Assembly: GCA_020152595.1 (NCBI GenBank)
Contig: JAIGNY010003036.1
Location: 65,001-129,000, forward strand
From: Chiridota heheva
Lineage: Eukaryota; Echinodermata; Holothuroidea; Apodida; Chiridotidae
DNA length: 64,000 nt
Direction of reading: 5' to 3'
Below the pieces are notes generated by a model. That model saw only the letters and a list, made by a program, of their open reading frames with translations, was not told the origin of the DNA and did not search any database. Each line of letters opens with the position of its first letter. Positions within the stretch are counted from its first letter, which is position 1. Shown piece after piece: positions 10,903-23,576 of the stretch. The position numbers were made by a program, and so were the translations under genes.

Positions 10903-13900
10903 TCAACTTTTTTCACTCTGCAAAAAACTTGTCTCCATGATGCGAACACTGTCACTTATATCGTCTCTAATCAGAGCAGCTTCTTTCCGTTTGTCTATTG
11001 GAACTAAATTTTGCATTTTCATCAGAGGGCGAGATTTCTGAATTGCATCTAGCACAGGCTGCAAATGCCAGTCTTTTCGTAAGAGAGCGTCATCTAATAA
11101 GAATGGTCCATCTTGAATCCGTCTTACTTTGGTACAAACTGCGTTTGTTTTCAGCATAAGTCCTATATCATTGGTGAGTTTGCGTAGGAACTGAGCAGAT
11201 TCTCTTACACACTGTACTTCTATACGGATGAAGGAAAAAAAGTTGAATAAAGATTAATACTACATCAGATATAGTGCAGTGAAATATTACTGTAGTATTG
11301 TGAAAATCAGACTCAGTATGTAAATGAACCAAGTTAAATCCATACTAAAGCCATGAAGTCCAACCACTCTGTTTCCTTGGCATAAACGAATGAGAACACA
11401 TGACACCCCTTGGATGGGATGCCAGTCCATTGAAGGTTAACTCCCCAGCAGTGCAGGTATTCATTTTACAGCTAGAGTGGACTGAAGCAAGTAAAGTGTC
11501 TTGCTCAAGGACAGTGCTCATGGTAGGAGTCAAACCTGGTAGTAATAAGCCTACCAGCATGACTGATTAGGATAATATATAAAATACTGCTTATTGTTTA
11601 CCAATCGTTGATTGGGTGTGCTCCAAATTATATCTCTGACCTTTTAAAATCATATATTCCAACACGTGCTCTTCCATCCAGTGACAAATTACTTTTATGT
11701 GAACAAAAATCTAACCACTCATGGGGTTATAGATCTTTTGGTATAGCTGCTCCATGGTTGTGGAATCAATTACCCCTTCATGTCAGATCATCCAATTCTC
11801 TTGCAATTTTTTTAAAACAAATCTAAAAACACATCTCATGTCCAAAGCTTTTATTTAATATTGTTTTCGTGTATACATATATGGGTGTATGTGCGTGTGT
11901 AGGCCCCTATGTATGTTTTTGTGAATTATGTTAACTAATTATTATTTTATTTTGTATTGTTATTCCTTTATGTTTTTCACATTGTACAACGCCTTTAGCA
12001 CCTTCTGGGTGGATATGTGCGCATAAGAAATCTTGTTTATTATTATTATTATTAACAGCTGCACCTCCAAATATGGACCATTTTACAATTAATTACGAGT
12101 TTCACTAAAAATCCCAATCAAATACCCTGATGTAAATTTGTTCTAAATTAGGGGTCCCTTTTAGGCTTGCAATGGCAAAAAAAGTTTAACATTCAGATTT
12201 GTGAATGTTGTAGAAAAAGTGATTATATATTTTGGCTGATTGTTACAACCATAAAGGTATGTCCATGCACCAAGTACTTTCAAATGTTCCTGTTCAATCT
12301 TCATCACAATCTAGAAGCAAGAGAGCAGAAAAAGCAATGTAAATTCAAGCTCACAATTTGATTTAAAACATCCTAGTCAGGAAGACCGTCAGTGCGATTG
12401 CATGCAAGAGAACTATTGGATTATTCTTGAGAACCCAAAATAATTTGCCCTCATTTTTCGGTCGAGGAGACTAACCACAAATACACAGCACGTGAAATGT
12501 CTTTGTAGTCTACAATGATCTCTTTTACAATATCACTTACCAAGCTCAAAGTCTGGAGGATCAAAATGGCAGCATCTGATGTCTAAAATGAGGGGTGGGA
12601 TGTCTCCTGTGGGCTGTAAAAGCCCCTTCACTGCTAGTTCATATGCTTCCTGGCTCTGCATATCCACCCCAGAATACATTAAAATACTTTTCTGATGACT
12701 TCTTCTGAGACTTGCGACAATTCGTTCTACCTTTGAGAGAGTTACATGGTCTGTAATTAAAAAGAAAAAAATGAAATGTGGTTCTTTTTGAGTGAAATAT
12801 ATATTGTATTGTATGAGTTGCTATAATGCGCAACTTCACCCTGAGGTCTCGTTGCCAGTCAAATCCTCCAGGCTGCAACTAGAGACAGGGACATGAACTT
12901 GACTGGACCGGGACGACCAAAAACTGCATTTTTACACTTCTTTTCTCAAATAGTGTTCACAGAACCATGCAAAGGTGACTGTCCTGCCATTGAGACCACC
13001 ATTTAACATCCTCATCTGATGGACGGTGAAAGGCATACAAAATTCCTTCCTATTCAATAATATTTTAGGGGTCTGAAATGCATATTTCAAAATGAGAAGA
13101 CCTGGGCATTTCAAAACAATTAAAGTACTATGGACATTTAGCAAATGTTATATCATTCGATCAGTTTTTTTATTTGAGCATCTTCTAATTTACATCACAG
13201 TTTAAAAAAAAAAATATCTTGCATTATTGTCAAAAAAACATGCTTTTTTTCACCTCCAGAAACGACTGGAGTGCCGTTCCTAAACTAGAGTATTGAAATG
13301 TTGATGACGTGGGCGGGGAAATACAGTTCCGGGTCAATTCCGGGCGCTACCTACGTGCGAAAAGGATATCCGCATCGTGATAGTTTATTCCTGTCTCCAA
13401 TCACTCATTTGATGTGTGTTTAGTTAGCTAACTGTACTGTATTGAATGTACATATAGACTGAGTATGCTGTTACAGTTACTATTAGCAAATTTACGGCGA
13501 TTGAAATCCTTTTCATTTACAGTTTGAAACTTGTTATTTCTTGTTTGGATTGATTGTAAAAATGTTTGTTTTGTCTTGTTTTCAAGATCGTTGGAAAAGT
13601 GTTTTACGTTTTAATTTTCTTTGAAGATACATTGGGAAACTTGTTTAACTGTTTGGGGCCCGAGTTCGGTCGTACATAGGCCTAGGTCAGTCTCTTGTGT
13701 ATCCGACACTATTTCTGGACCTAAAGGCTCAAAGTGATACAAAATTATTTTCCAATCGTCAACATAAATGTAATCTATGATGTCTTCTGCATTATTTCCG
13801 TCAGATTCCCTCAGTGCTGGAACTGTCTGTTAAGGAAATTTTAGCTCCCTTCGGCACAGACATTTTCAATAAGCTACAGCAGATCCCATATATGTTTTAT

Positions 13901-16900
13901 TGCACAGTACACAGTAGAGCACTTCATAGACTCCCTCGACACAAGTCATCTAATATTGCCTACGTCACAGTTGTTACAGAAATGAATCATGGGGCAAGAA
14001 AAATATCATCGATTTTCACGGTTTTAAAATAATTTTTTTGGGGGAAAGCAGGGCTCCCGGTAAACCTTTAAAAGCCTTTAAAGCCTTTAAAAACCTTTAT
14101 TGACAAATTGAACTTTTATTCCTTTCAAAATAACCTTTAAAACCTTTATTTTCAAAGGTTAAGGTAAATGATTCGAGTGCCAAGGTTTTAGCTTCACTGG
14201 TAAGTATACACATCCATTTAATAGCATATCTGTTCTCAACACACATTTAAAAAGTAGCAGGACCAAAATAAAATTTCCAACTTCACGTGGGTAATGGACT
14301 TTTGGCGCCACCAACTGCCTTTTGCCCCAGAATATGCTCATTGTATGAAAATTCATTCCATGGGTTAACCTTTATAAACCTTTTTATTTTAAAACCTTAA
14401 AAACCTTTATTTCAACTTTTCCAACCTTAAAAAAAAACCTTCATTTAAAAAAAGAGTCCCTGGGAAAGTGGGATGTTTTTGTAATTAGTATATAATACTT
14501 ATTTATATATAGAGACTTGTGTCAGATATCCATAGTTATCAGATGTATCAAAGAAGAGTTGAAAAATGTATAGTAAACAGTTACTATCAGTCACAAAAGA
14601 CAGCATCAATTTTCATAAACTAGCAAAAGCTGTGTACTCGTGTTTAAAAAAAACTGCTAGTGATCAAATTTAAACAAGGTCAAAGATACTATAAATATTC
14701 AAAATGAACCCATAACCTGTGAATACAGATCTCTTTGATGTCTCAGAAACTAAAGCTTAGTCTAGGAATATGCAAAGTGGCATAGCATGATGGCTGTGGA
14801 AGTTTTACTCCCCCAATTTAATTCCCCCTACAAGAAAAAATATATTTCTGGTCCTCTCCAAGACAAAACTAAGTTGTAGTTTTCCCTTTCAAGTTCATAG
14901 ACTGACTCAGTGACTCTCTTTCTAGGTGTCGAGTCTGGAACAGACATTGGTGATCATGGCTCTTCAGTCACTTCTGTTTACAGCTCAATGTATAAACTTA
15001 TTGTTACTTAGGCTGTTGTTGGTTGCCCAGTTGTTTAAGCTTTAAACATATTTAAGTCGCTGCCTTCCTCTGCATCTTTTGCCCTAAATTTTCCCACAGA
15101 CTGCAAGCTTCCGTCCCGATAAACATGCCCAAAAAATTCCATCTGTCTTCTTCTGATGGCATTGAGTAAGGACCTGTCAATGCCTGAAGCTATAAGAACA
15201 TCATCATTTGTTTTCCTTTCTGTCCAAGATAATTTCAACATTCTCCTAATGAACCACATTTCCATACCTTCTAATCTTTTCCAGATGTCACTGGTAAATG
15301 TCCAGCATAAACAGCCATAGAGAAGAGTAGACATATATTTGCCTTCCAGACACAGACTTTCGTGTCCATTCCAAATTTCTATTCTTCAAAATTGGATTCA
15401 TTTTTGTAAACATGTCTTTGGCAATTGCAATCAGTGACATTACATAATATTATTTTTTAAAGACAATTTTGAAGATACAGTACACCACAAAGTAAAAAAC
15501 AAAACAAGAAATGAATATCATAGCACCAAGTGAACTGACTCTTAAGATCCTTACAGACTAAAAACATATTCAAACTTACCAAAAGTTGACTTCTCTACGA
15601 TTCTACCCTCTATGTCATGTGACCAGGTGGCCATTCCAAGTTTACCACTGACAACATAGACCCTTGGAAACCGTGCAGCATTGTAAAAATGGATCTTTCT
15701 GGTGCCAGACTTTAAGGCAAGAACTAAAAGGAAAAGGAACATTTGATGTAGTTAAAAGTTTTTGTAATTTTCAAAAAAAAGAAGCAATAATGCATGGCCA
15801 ATCTCAACTCTCCAAGTCCATATTATTGGCAGCTCAACTCTTGGAATCTTCAGAGTGGGTAATACTTTGAGTGAATGAACTTTGATAATAATAAAAAAAA
15901 AGAGGAGGGGGTAGGGGATTCATCTCAGAAGGTACCTCATCTCAGAAGGTACCTCATCTCAGAAGGTACATTGGACCTTACATATGTGAATAACCATGAT
16001 GTCTTCAGCATCAGCATTTGTCATATTCAAATTCAGGTGTAATAAAAACTGAAAACTATCTGAAGCAATCGTTCATATTTTGGTAGAAAATAGAAAGAAA
16101 TGAAAATACAGACATTGAATGACTGATCCGAGATAAAAATATCTGGGATTTTTCTCAAAAGTGATGCGTGAGAGGATGATAAGCTAATAAATTTGTATTG
16201 GACCTTATTGGAAATTTCTCTTTTTGTCTGTTTGGAAATTTTGTTTGAAATGTTATTTAGATACACCAGATAAATACAAACTATTATAAACACAGAAGAG
16301 TAAGATGTATCTTTGAGTCTAAAAACCACAAATGAGAGTGTTTTTACTTTGTGTACAGAAGTAACAGCAACGGCGCCGGAATGTTTTTACACGTTGGGGC
16401 GCCAAACATATATCGGTGCTTAAGGACCCTGATGTGGTTCAGGGGTAAAGCCCCATTGGGGGACCTGGGGGAAAATCCCCCGAAGCTATGCAGCTTTAAT
16501 GCATTTGGGGCTAAAAAACAGGCCCAAATTTAACCAAATGTTGCATATTGCAACTCTTACAAATTCAAACAAAAGTTAAAGATGCCAACCCAACAGGGCC
16601 ACAAACGCCATGAGAGGATTTGCCTTTCTGGTTGCATGCTCCTGCCCAGTTGGAAGGTAAAATTGATAAATTATGAAAATCAAGTTGAAAAAAATAAAGG
16701 GAAATTGGATACAATTTTTAGGAATTTAGTTAAAAATTGGCAACATTTCCCAAAAGTTGAAGAAAATTTCTTAAAGTGACTAAATTTCCAAAAATGAGCA
16801 ATATAAAAATTCACTTATAATTAAAGAAATTTTTAAAAATAGAAAACACTGCCCGAAAATAACGGAAAATTCCCCAAAAGTGAAGAAAATGATCCAAAAA

Positions 16901-19900
16901 TCGAAGAAAATTGCCTGAAAATGAATAAATTTTCCTGAAAATTGAAGGGTAAAAAAAAGGGTATTTTTGAAAATTGAAGGGTATTTCATGAAAATTTTAG
17001 ACTTCCCATTTAGCAGCAACTTGAACATTGATAGAAACTTATTTTTCCGCTTGTCCCTGCCCTCCCCCTCTGAGGGGACCCTTCCCATGGCCTTTCATAA
17101 TTTGTTTGCTGTACTTGTGGGGGATATTAAGTTACAGCACCTCACTTGGCTACTGTTATAATCCGACAGTATCTACCATCTTCAAGATCATTTTAAGGTC
17201 TATTGGTTGAAGCGTCGATCCAACTCAGCAAGTAGGTCCAAAGCATGGTAGTACAGAAGTTTTGCTGCCTAAAGCATTCTTTGACAGAGGATTAACTTGA
17301 AGTGATTTCTGCATCAATTAGATTGATTGTTTTCTTACAAAAACTCTTTTATTTGTGTCATGTATGTTTGTAGGTCTATCATCATCTGAATGAGAATGAA
17401 TGTATTTGTTCCAGTAATATGATTTTTTTTTTCTTCAAAGAAACATACTGTGTCTAAATGATACAATTGTACAGTTCAAAGTTCAGGGATTGATATTTAA
17501 ACTTTTGGCTACTGTTCCACGGAATAGTACTTTCTCAAATAATACTGTTCCGGATCAGATTTTACTGTTCCAACTTTTTGCCAATAATGGGATAAATTCA
17601 TTTCTTCTAAATGGGCTTATGCCTACTTTATTGGTAAATATGTGGAAACATGCATGTCACTTATTAGTAATTACATCAGACCCCTAGCTTCGGCTGTTTC
17701 ACAGGGGCGGCCCGTCCCACCCATCCGTGGTCCCGCCTTGCCCCCTGGGGGACTTCCCTGCCCCTCATGAGAAAAAAATGTAAAAATGTTTTTGGCTTTT
17801 TTTAAATATCATTTTTTTTTTATCTTAATAATTTTAAATAACCTCATAAATGAAATACCTTACATGGATAAACAACACAGAATGATAGCCATAGTAAGCA
17901 ATTATCCTGTTTGGCTAATGACTGATCCTTATCAGTCAGAATAGTTTCATTCTGAGGTATGATTATAGCTCAAATCCCAGAGCTTCTTCACCAGGGGATT
18001 GAGTCTTAAGGGAGCCCCTAAACTCCACGCCGAAAAGACACAGCGCTTCGTGCGCTCATTAACGTGCCCCTCAACAAGTCTAGCACCCTGCCCCTTTTTA
18101 AATCAAGCTAGGGGTCTGTTTCCATAATGTCGCACCCGGTTGCATGCAGTTGTACACATGCACTCAGCCTTCCATATGTGTATTCATGATAAATTGTGCT
18201 GACAATTGCAGGCATGGTGGGAAAAGCTTTTTCTTGCTGAAAGAAATTATTTTAATGATAATCTTGTTTGACAACATGCATTTTTTGAGCAGAAATCAAG
18301 TAATTGACCAATGATGTCACATTTTCTTTTTTAAACAACACTGTTCCACCAAAACAACTGGCGCTATGAGTGTCAGTAAAAACTATATTGAAGACAGTTC
18401 AGCTTGATGCTCACCCATAACTCCTGATGATCGCAGATCATGACCGCAAGTGACTTTGGACAATTTCAGATCCCTAAAGCGAGGTCCTCGGACATGAGGA
18501 TGGTCAGCATAACTTGGCACACGAACAGCTGTTAGCGCTGTGGGATTGTAATCTATCCGAGCCTCGTCAGGAATAATTTTGACAAGCGACTTCTGTGGTG
18601 CCTCTGGAAGAGCATTCAAATCTGTTAAAAATGAGGAGGAAGGTTTTTAATTTTTTTTTGCAAGGAATGGATTGTTAAGGAATTCATCTTGCAATTGTTT
18701 CGAGTTTCATGATCAGGGATGCAAGAGTTTTCAAATAAAAATTAAGATTTCAACAAAATTTGAGTTTTTCCTATGCAGTCACCATCTTAGATTTACTTGA
18801 AATTTGGCATATTTGCTAGGAATAACACATCTAGAACAGATCTAAAATTTTAGCTTCATTCCTTTTGTCATTTTTGAGATATGGATGTGTAAATCTCTAC
18901 CATTTTTGCCCAAATTTCTTGGTCTCAGAGGTCATTTTCAATTTCTGACAACAACAAAAATTCCTTATAATTTTTTGTGAAAAAAAAAATCCTTGACTAT
19001 TGTTGGAGGTGGGGAATAATTTTTGTATAATTTTTGTGAATGATTAATTGTTCTACAAATTGCCACTAGACTATTGTTGGAGGTGGGGAATCCAAGAATG
19101 ACACTTAAAAAGCTCCTAGGGGACGCTTTTATTCTGAATTTCAGAAGAAATATTTTTGAATGGGTATAAGTTTTTGCAGAATGATTAATTTTTAATTGGT
19201 GCTTGCTAAAATTGCCCCCAAATATATACGCCTGAAACTTTACATATTTAAAGAACAATAGCCTGAATTTATATGCACCAAAAATGGCAATAGTTATCTT
19301 TTCGTTTTCATTTTTAGAGTGTTTTCAATCACACAGTCAAGTTGTTGAAAATGGTCATTGTTCGTGATTTTGTGAATTTTATTATATAAATATAACTTCT
19401 CAACCATGTGCAATACCAATAATAACATTATAACCTAAGATTATGGTATACGGAGTAACAATATCTCAAATTTCAGAGCTCTAAATTGGATATCTATTTT
19501 TTAATAACATTTTTAATATGTCGTTTTGTGAAGCAAAGCAGTGACTTTGGGGTGGATTTTGATAATGTCATTATTTACCTTTAAAAATGTAATTTAGCAC
19601 AAATTACAATTGTTTGTGAGAATGTACCATGGTATTCTGCTGTAGTATTCAAAAGAGGTGCTGTGGCTCAGTGGTTAAGGAGGCATGCTCATATTCGAGA
19701 GGTACTGAGTTCGATTCGTGAGCAGGAATTGTATTTGTTTCCTGAAATGTATTAAGTGTTCTATATATAAAATACACTTCAGGTATCTATAGTCAATAAT
19801 GAGAAATTACTCTGCCTTATAAATGCACATACAAGCTGATAATTATCTATAAGAGCAATTTTGTTATTTTGTTGTTTTTTGGAACTCAGATGTATATTTA

Positions 19901-20402
19901 TAATACAGTACAGTAATAAAGCTGTATTCTTATGAGCATGGCACTAGATGCGTAAAGCTCTAATATCACTTTCAAAGCCCTGGTATTGACACTTCATTGT
20001 AATTTTTGACTCCGAAAATGGGAATTTAGAAAAAATTAAATATTTTGATGAAAATACACACTCCGTTTATAAGAGCCCACTGAAGAGTAAAAGTCTTAGT
20101 TTCTACTTAAAAGACCCAAATTTAAAAACGAAAATAGTTTAGATACTTAAATACAACAGAATAAAAGAAAAAGAAAAAATTATTATATAGAAATTGTGTC
20201 ATCCACATCACACGTATTTTCGCAGAACTAGGCCTACCTACATTTACAAGAAAGTATTACCTCTCAAAATCGTTTGTTGAACCATCTGTACAATTTTGGA
20301 AACAGGAAGGCCACTCTGTTTGTAAACAGAAAATAATCCATCTAAGCCATTCCAGGATAATCTGAGTATTTTCTTGGGGTTCTGCGGAACCAGTTTGTTC
20401 AT
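10903..20402 (-). CDS. TRUB2: TRUB2, mitochondrial mRNA pseudouridine synthase, five exons
   Basis: Exons in transcript order are 20402-20261, 18621-18415, 15723-15580, 12750-12541 and 11219-10903. All borders are GT/AG, all phases agree, and they give 339 residues (human about 331, from memory). The protein converts uridine to pseudouridine in mitochondrial RNAs and belongs to the TruB family. Landmarks are GLFSVYKQSGL near residue 22, DHPHVRGP near 87, and the catalytic block HDLRSSGVMVL, where Asp109 aligns with the TruB catalytic Asp. Further on come GRIVEKSTFDHV, SHQKSILMYSG, QEAYELAVKGL, EVQCVRE and KTNAVCTKVRR, which line up without gaps against the human protein as I recall it. The first 20 residues are basic and lack acidic residues, compatible with a mitochondrial presequence. 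The gene looks intact. Its introns carry LINE pieces and MITEs. Confidence 0.95.
11585..12055 (+). mobile_element. L2/CR1-type LINE 3' fragment in TRUB2 intron 4
   Basis: The open stretch 11608-11826 encodes a typical LINE reverse-transcriptase tail: APNYISDLL, IPTRALPSSDKLLL, then FGIAAPWLWNQLPLHVRSS. It is followed by a 3' region containing 'gtacaacgcctttagcacc' and a (TTA)n tail at about 12036-12054. The rest of the element is missing, so it is 5'-truncated and inactive. It lies antisense to TRUB2. Confidence 0.88.
13280..13420. promoter_or_regulatory. CpG-richer patch inside TRUB2 intron 3
   Basis: Within AT-rich intron sequence, 13295-13380 is GC-richer with many CG dinucleotides ('gacgtgggcggggaaatac', 'ccgggcgctacctacgtgcg'). 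It resembles a promoter or a transposon terminus. An open stretch begins downstream at 13814, after an AG at 13801-13804, but I do not recognise its product. This could be an internal promoter, an unrecorded non-coding transcript or part of a mobile element; I cannot choose. Confidence 0.2.
14050..14460. repeat. AACCTTTAAA-rich low-complexity segment
   Basis: The word 'aacctttaaa' and close variants recur many times, at both ends of the interval ('taaacctttaaaagccttta' near 14061 and 'aaaaccttaaaaaccttta' near 14391). The middle is ordinary sequence, so it may be two arms of a degenerate element. Confidence 0.55.
15035..15345 (-). mobile_element. Endonuclease-reverse-transcriptase LINE fragment in TRUB2 intron 3
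   Basis: The minus-strand reading 15334-15035 contains LLYGCLCWT, RLEGMEMWFIRRMLKLSW, RRRQMEFFGHVYRDGS. This is the conserved C-terminal region after the reverse transcriptase of non-LTR elements (the GCE-W-T and FGH-hR signatures). No reverse-transcriptase core is next to it, so it is a dead fragment. Confidence 0.85.
15921..15970. repeat. 17-bp tandem repeat, three copies
   Basis: CATCTCAGAAGGTACCT is repeated three times almost perfectly; the last copy ends 'taca'. It lies in TRUB2 intron 2. Confidence 0.9.
16660..16990. repeat. Degenerate ~20-bp-period GAAAATTGCC repeat (locus 1)
   Basis: Phrases such as 'ccaaaaatcgaagaaaattg' and 'cctgaaaatgaataaatttt' repeat at about 20-bp spacing. 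The stretch is preceded by 'cagttggaaggtaaaattga' (16651). The same arrangement occurs at 62490-62700, and at 58480-58760 on the opposite strand. It lies in TRUB2 intron 2. Confidence 0.65.
17677..18118. mobile_element. 442-bp element with perfect 14-bp inverted ends
   Basis: CAGACCCCTAGCTT at 17677-17690 is the exact reverse complement of 18105-18118. The inside is GC-richer at both ends ('caggggcggcccgtccc' and 'tgccccttttta'). A related, truncated piece is at about 5746-5960. No obvious target duplication borders the ends. It is probably a non-autonomous DNA transposon, lying in TRUB2 intron 2. Confidence 0.75.
19660..19745 (+). pseudogene. tRNA-like sequence (tRNA relic or SINE head)
   Basis: The segment has an A-box-like 'tggctcagtggttaagg' and a good B-box 'gagttcgattc' at tRNA spacing. 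I cannot fold a clean acceptor stem or anticodon arm. It is most likely a tRNA-derived SINE head or decayed tRNA, within TRUB2 intron 1. Confidence 0.55.
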
Positions 20403-22281
20403 GGTTTGGTGTAACTTTCGTCAGTCTTCAGTCCAATGTCGCAAACTTTCTGCACGGAAAGTGAAATATTGCCCAATATACGGAGGTTTTGAAGCCTAAC
20501 TTTAACCCTTAAAGTAAAGCCTAACCTGTTAGGATGAAATTGACTGCTTCACAAGTATCGAAACCTCCCTATATGTGGGGCAATAACCCGTAAAAGGAAG
20601 TATACAACTATTGCATGTTGGATAAGGAATTGGGAGACCGAGTCTGGGACGAACTGCATGCAGAAAGTTTTGTAATCTGTCGTGTAACCAAGATAAGTCA
20701 GTGGCGTAGCCATAGAAAGGAAGGGATGGGAGGGAGGGGGTATCCGTTAGTTTAGGTTGATTCAACAAACTTTGACATTCCACGTGCTTATGTTGTTTTT
20801 AGATTTCAAAAGGGCACTTTCTCAGAAAATGGTTCTTCGGTAATAACAAATTAAACATTTGTGCAATTTTGTATCTAAATACATGAACTAAGATAGAAAG
20901 AGAAGTGGATAGAAAGATGGAGAGAGGGGAAGGTGGGTGTCAGAGTGCACGTGATACAGAACAGGCTCATTTTAAAGTTTGGCAACATTTACACAAGTTT
21001 GGAGAAAATGATTGAAAACCTTTCTTTTAGACAACCAATATTTTTCAAAGAGTTACGATCAACCTAACCATGTACAAACGTAAACAATGAAACATTATAT
21101 TTCCACATTATGCGTTTTCATGATTTTGTGTTTTGTAAATTCATAGCTTTCTTTGACATGAATATTGACTTGTTTAATACACCTTCTTACTATGCGTTGC
21201 GACATTATTTTTTTGCCCTTAAAATGTCAATTTTGCGAGAGCTTGCGGGGGCTTCGTCCCCTGGACCCCTGCCGTCCCACTATGGGCCCTTAAGCGGGCC
21301 CTTGGACCCCACGCCGATAAGTTGAGCGCTTTGTGCTCGAAGTTACACCTTCGGTTAAGTTCGGTGTCACCTCAACTACACCACTAAATATCCTGTCAGT
21401 TTAATTAAATCCTCCAATTCCAATGTAAAAATCCTGTTTACGCCACTGGCTTAAGCATTAAACAAATTATTAGCCAAATTAGAAACAACTTGTGTTTCTG
21501 TTTCAAGGAATAATTGAAATTCTAGTATTAGAATTCAGAAGAATTAGGCCTATTGCGAATTCAAGTTGTTGGGTTGAAATGAGGCGCAGCCTAGCTCTGC
21601 AGTACCACTCAGGGGGCACACAAATTTGGTCATGAATTATACTCATTGGGACAAGCGAGGAAGCATTTTTCGATCGGGGATGTCATTCTCCCTCCAGTCA
21701 CTGCTCCAACTACTGTCACAGTAAGTTCTTGGAGTGGCTGCCTTCCAGAAATAACAAACAGTTTTGCATCATCTCAAACCTTTGGAAGAATTGTAAGAAT
21801 TAACAATCCAGTTAACCAACACTCCTGTACATGGGATCCGCATGTGTATGACCATACGGGTATCAATGCAGAATCGTGTGGATTTGGAATTTACATGGGT
21901 CCAGTGGCGCAATTAGTAGAGTCCTGCATGGGGGTCTGTGTGATATTAAGTGCTCGGTGCCAAATATTTTTTCTCGGGGCCCATGAGGTTTACCCATCCT
22001 TCCCACCCACGTATATTAAATATCTGTGTTCCCACCCTATTCAATGCGCCTCTGCATGAATCCATATGGTGTGGCAATTTAATTTTCGGTCTTGGCGTGA
22101 AGATTTGTATGAAATGTATTGCTAAGAATCAGTGTAAAGCTGCGTTGGCTGTAATTTGATATATACTTATTGAATTTATAAAAAGTGTTTATACCAATGG
22201 ATTCACCCCTCTCCTCCACCCCTCCCCACAGACCACCAAGGTACAACATTTTAAATCACTGTTTTTGTATTCGTCCTTTTA
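20403..22281. other. TRUB2 upstream region, no gene seen
   Basis: This is the region 5' of TRUB2. It includes a small inverted-repeat element (20484-20580), a GC-richer dispersed-repeat patch at about 21235-21330 ('gggggcttcgtcccctgg'), and a 137-residue open frame (21646-22059) with no recognisable family. The TRUB2 promoter should lie just above 20402, but no clear motif stands out. Confidence 0.55.
20484..20580. repeat. Small inverted-repeat element related to one inside the 34-42 kb array
   Basis: The ends 'ggaggttttgaagcctaa' and 'tatcgaaacctccc' are imperfectly inverted around a centre 'ctaacctgttagg'. The centre and the trailing 'tgtgggg' match an element in every unit of the intronic array, for example 37831-37919. 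Confidence 0.6.
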
Positions 22282-22289
22282 ACAACAGA
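22282..22289. repeat. Left target-site duplication of hAT element
   Basis: ACAACAGA immediately before the element is identical to 23895-23902 immediately after it. Eight bases is the target-duplication length of hAT transposons. Confidence 0.95.
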
Positions 22290-22617
22290 CAGGGGCGGAC
22301 TGGCCACACGGGCATTTGGGCAATGCCCGGTGGGCTGGTGGCCTCGTGGGCCGGTGGATGAGGGAGCCGGGGAAAATTACAGCTCTTTTTTATAAAAGTT
22401 AATAGAACGCGCCGCCGCGGGCCATGGCTTTATCTCTGAGAAGGAGTCTAGTCTAGACTGTGTATTGAAAGGTGGTTCAAATTGTTGTATACACCCATTC
22501 AACAAGTCACGCGGCGCGCCCGACAGGCAAAGCGTCGGACGGTCGGTCATTTGGACGGAATCCGTGATGATGCGTGAAAGGTGAGCCACAGATGAGGCTA
22601 CATCAGCGTCTGACCCA

Positions 22618-23576
22618 GTGAAGAGGTATCGCATTGAAGTATGTAATCCGATAGTGGACACTATTGTGAGCAGCATTGAGCGACGATTTGACAGATCAGC
22701 AACATTGACATTCTATGCTGATCTTACACTTCTTCACCCAAAGAACTTCGGTCAAGTGCCATCGGGAGCCGAGAGAGAGAGAGAGTTGAACACACAATTA
22801 CAATGACGGGGTCGTCGCCTGCGTATTCGGCTATGATAGTACAAATGCTATCACGAAACGCTTAATACGACCCGGACGAGAACACATGTACGACGTACGG
22901 ACAGACATAACATCGACAACCAAGTCAATGTCCACGGCCTTTGATAACCAGTTGTGGTGCACTGGCGTGTCTACCCACCCCAGGATTGAACCTGGGACCT
23001 CGTGGTCTGTAGACAGGTATGATAGCCGCTACACCACAGTAGGTAGATATCGGGAGCCGTGGAAGAGCCGTGGAAGAGCTGCATAGATATTTGGTGAGAT
23101 TTGATGATGCTGTAACTGCGGAACAACTGCGAACAGAACTGCAAAGCCTTGGAGATCAGTGGCCAACACTGAAACAATCAGTACCAGATGCTAATACATT
23201 GCAGGAGGACAGTGATGGTGAGTCTGACTCTGAACAGCACAGAGAGAGCTTATCAAGTGAGTCATGTAAAGGCTGCCCTCTCTGCTGCTACAAGGTGCTC
23301 CTCAAGTTGAACCTCTTCACTGATGCTTACAAGAGCATTGGGCTTGCCTACAAGCTACTGCTAACGCTACCTGTGTCACAAGTGGCATGTGAACGTTCTT
23401 TCCCTGCCTTGAAGAGAATAAGAAACCGTCTGAGAAGTACAATGGCCCAAGAGCATTTTGAGGCGTTCATGTTGATGTTTGTAGATAAAAGGATCTTGAC
23501 CAAACTTGACACTAAAAATATCATTGATGGTGTGGCTGCCAGAGGCAGCGAATTGCGTAGGCTCCTACTCTCGTAG
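22618..23576 (+). pseudogene. hAT transposase C-terminal relic, interrupted by a SINE
   Basis: Two pieces are readable. One (22618-22760) contains YRIEVCNPIVDTIVSSIERRF, which resembles the middle of zinc-finger MYM/TTF-type hAT proteins. The other (about 23060-23576) contains LPVSQVACERSFPALKRIRNRLRS, then EAFMLM, the hAT dimerisation domain, and ends at TAG 23574-23576. A SINE with target duplication ATCGGGAGCCG sits between them. The 5' two thirds of the transposase are absent. Confidence 0.88.
22772..23048 (-). mobile_element. Full-length SINE with tRNA-like head, inserted in hAT
   Basis: It is read on the minus strand. The head (23048 to about 22965) has an A-box-like 'tggtgtagcggctatcata', a B-box-like 'ggttcaatcc' (one base short of consensus) and partly paired ends 'tctacctac' / 'gtgggtaga'. 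The body follows from 'cacgccagtgcaccac', and a CT-repeat tail comes last. ATCGGGAGCCG flanks it at 22761-22771 and 23049-23059. The other two copies in the window have the body only. Confidence 0.92.

Noticed and set aside
13814..14032. 73-codon frame as a real exon
   Set aside because: It has an acceptor-like AG but no donor partner, no homology and no supporting neighbour; kept only as a low-interest finding.
21646..22059. 137-residue open frame
   Set aside because: No recognisable domain; it overlaps dispersed-repeat-like sequence and lacks neighbouring exons.
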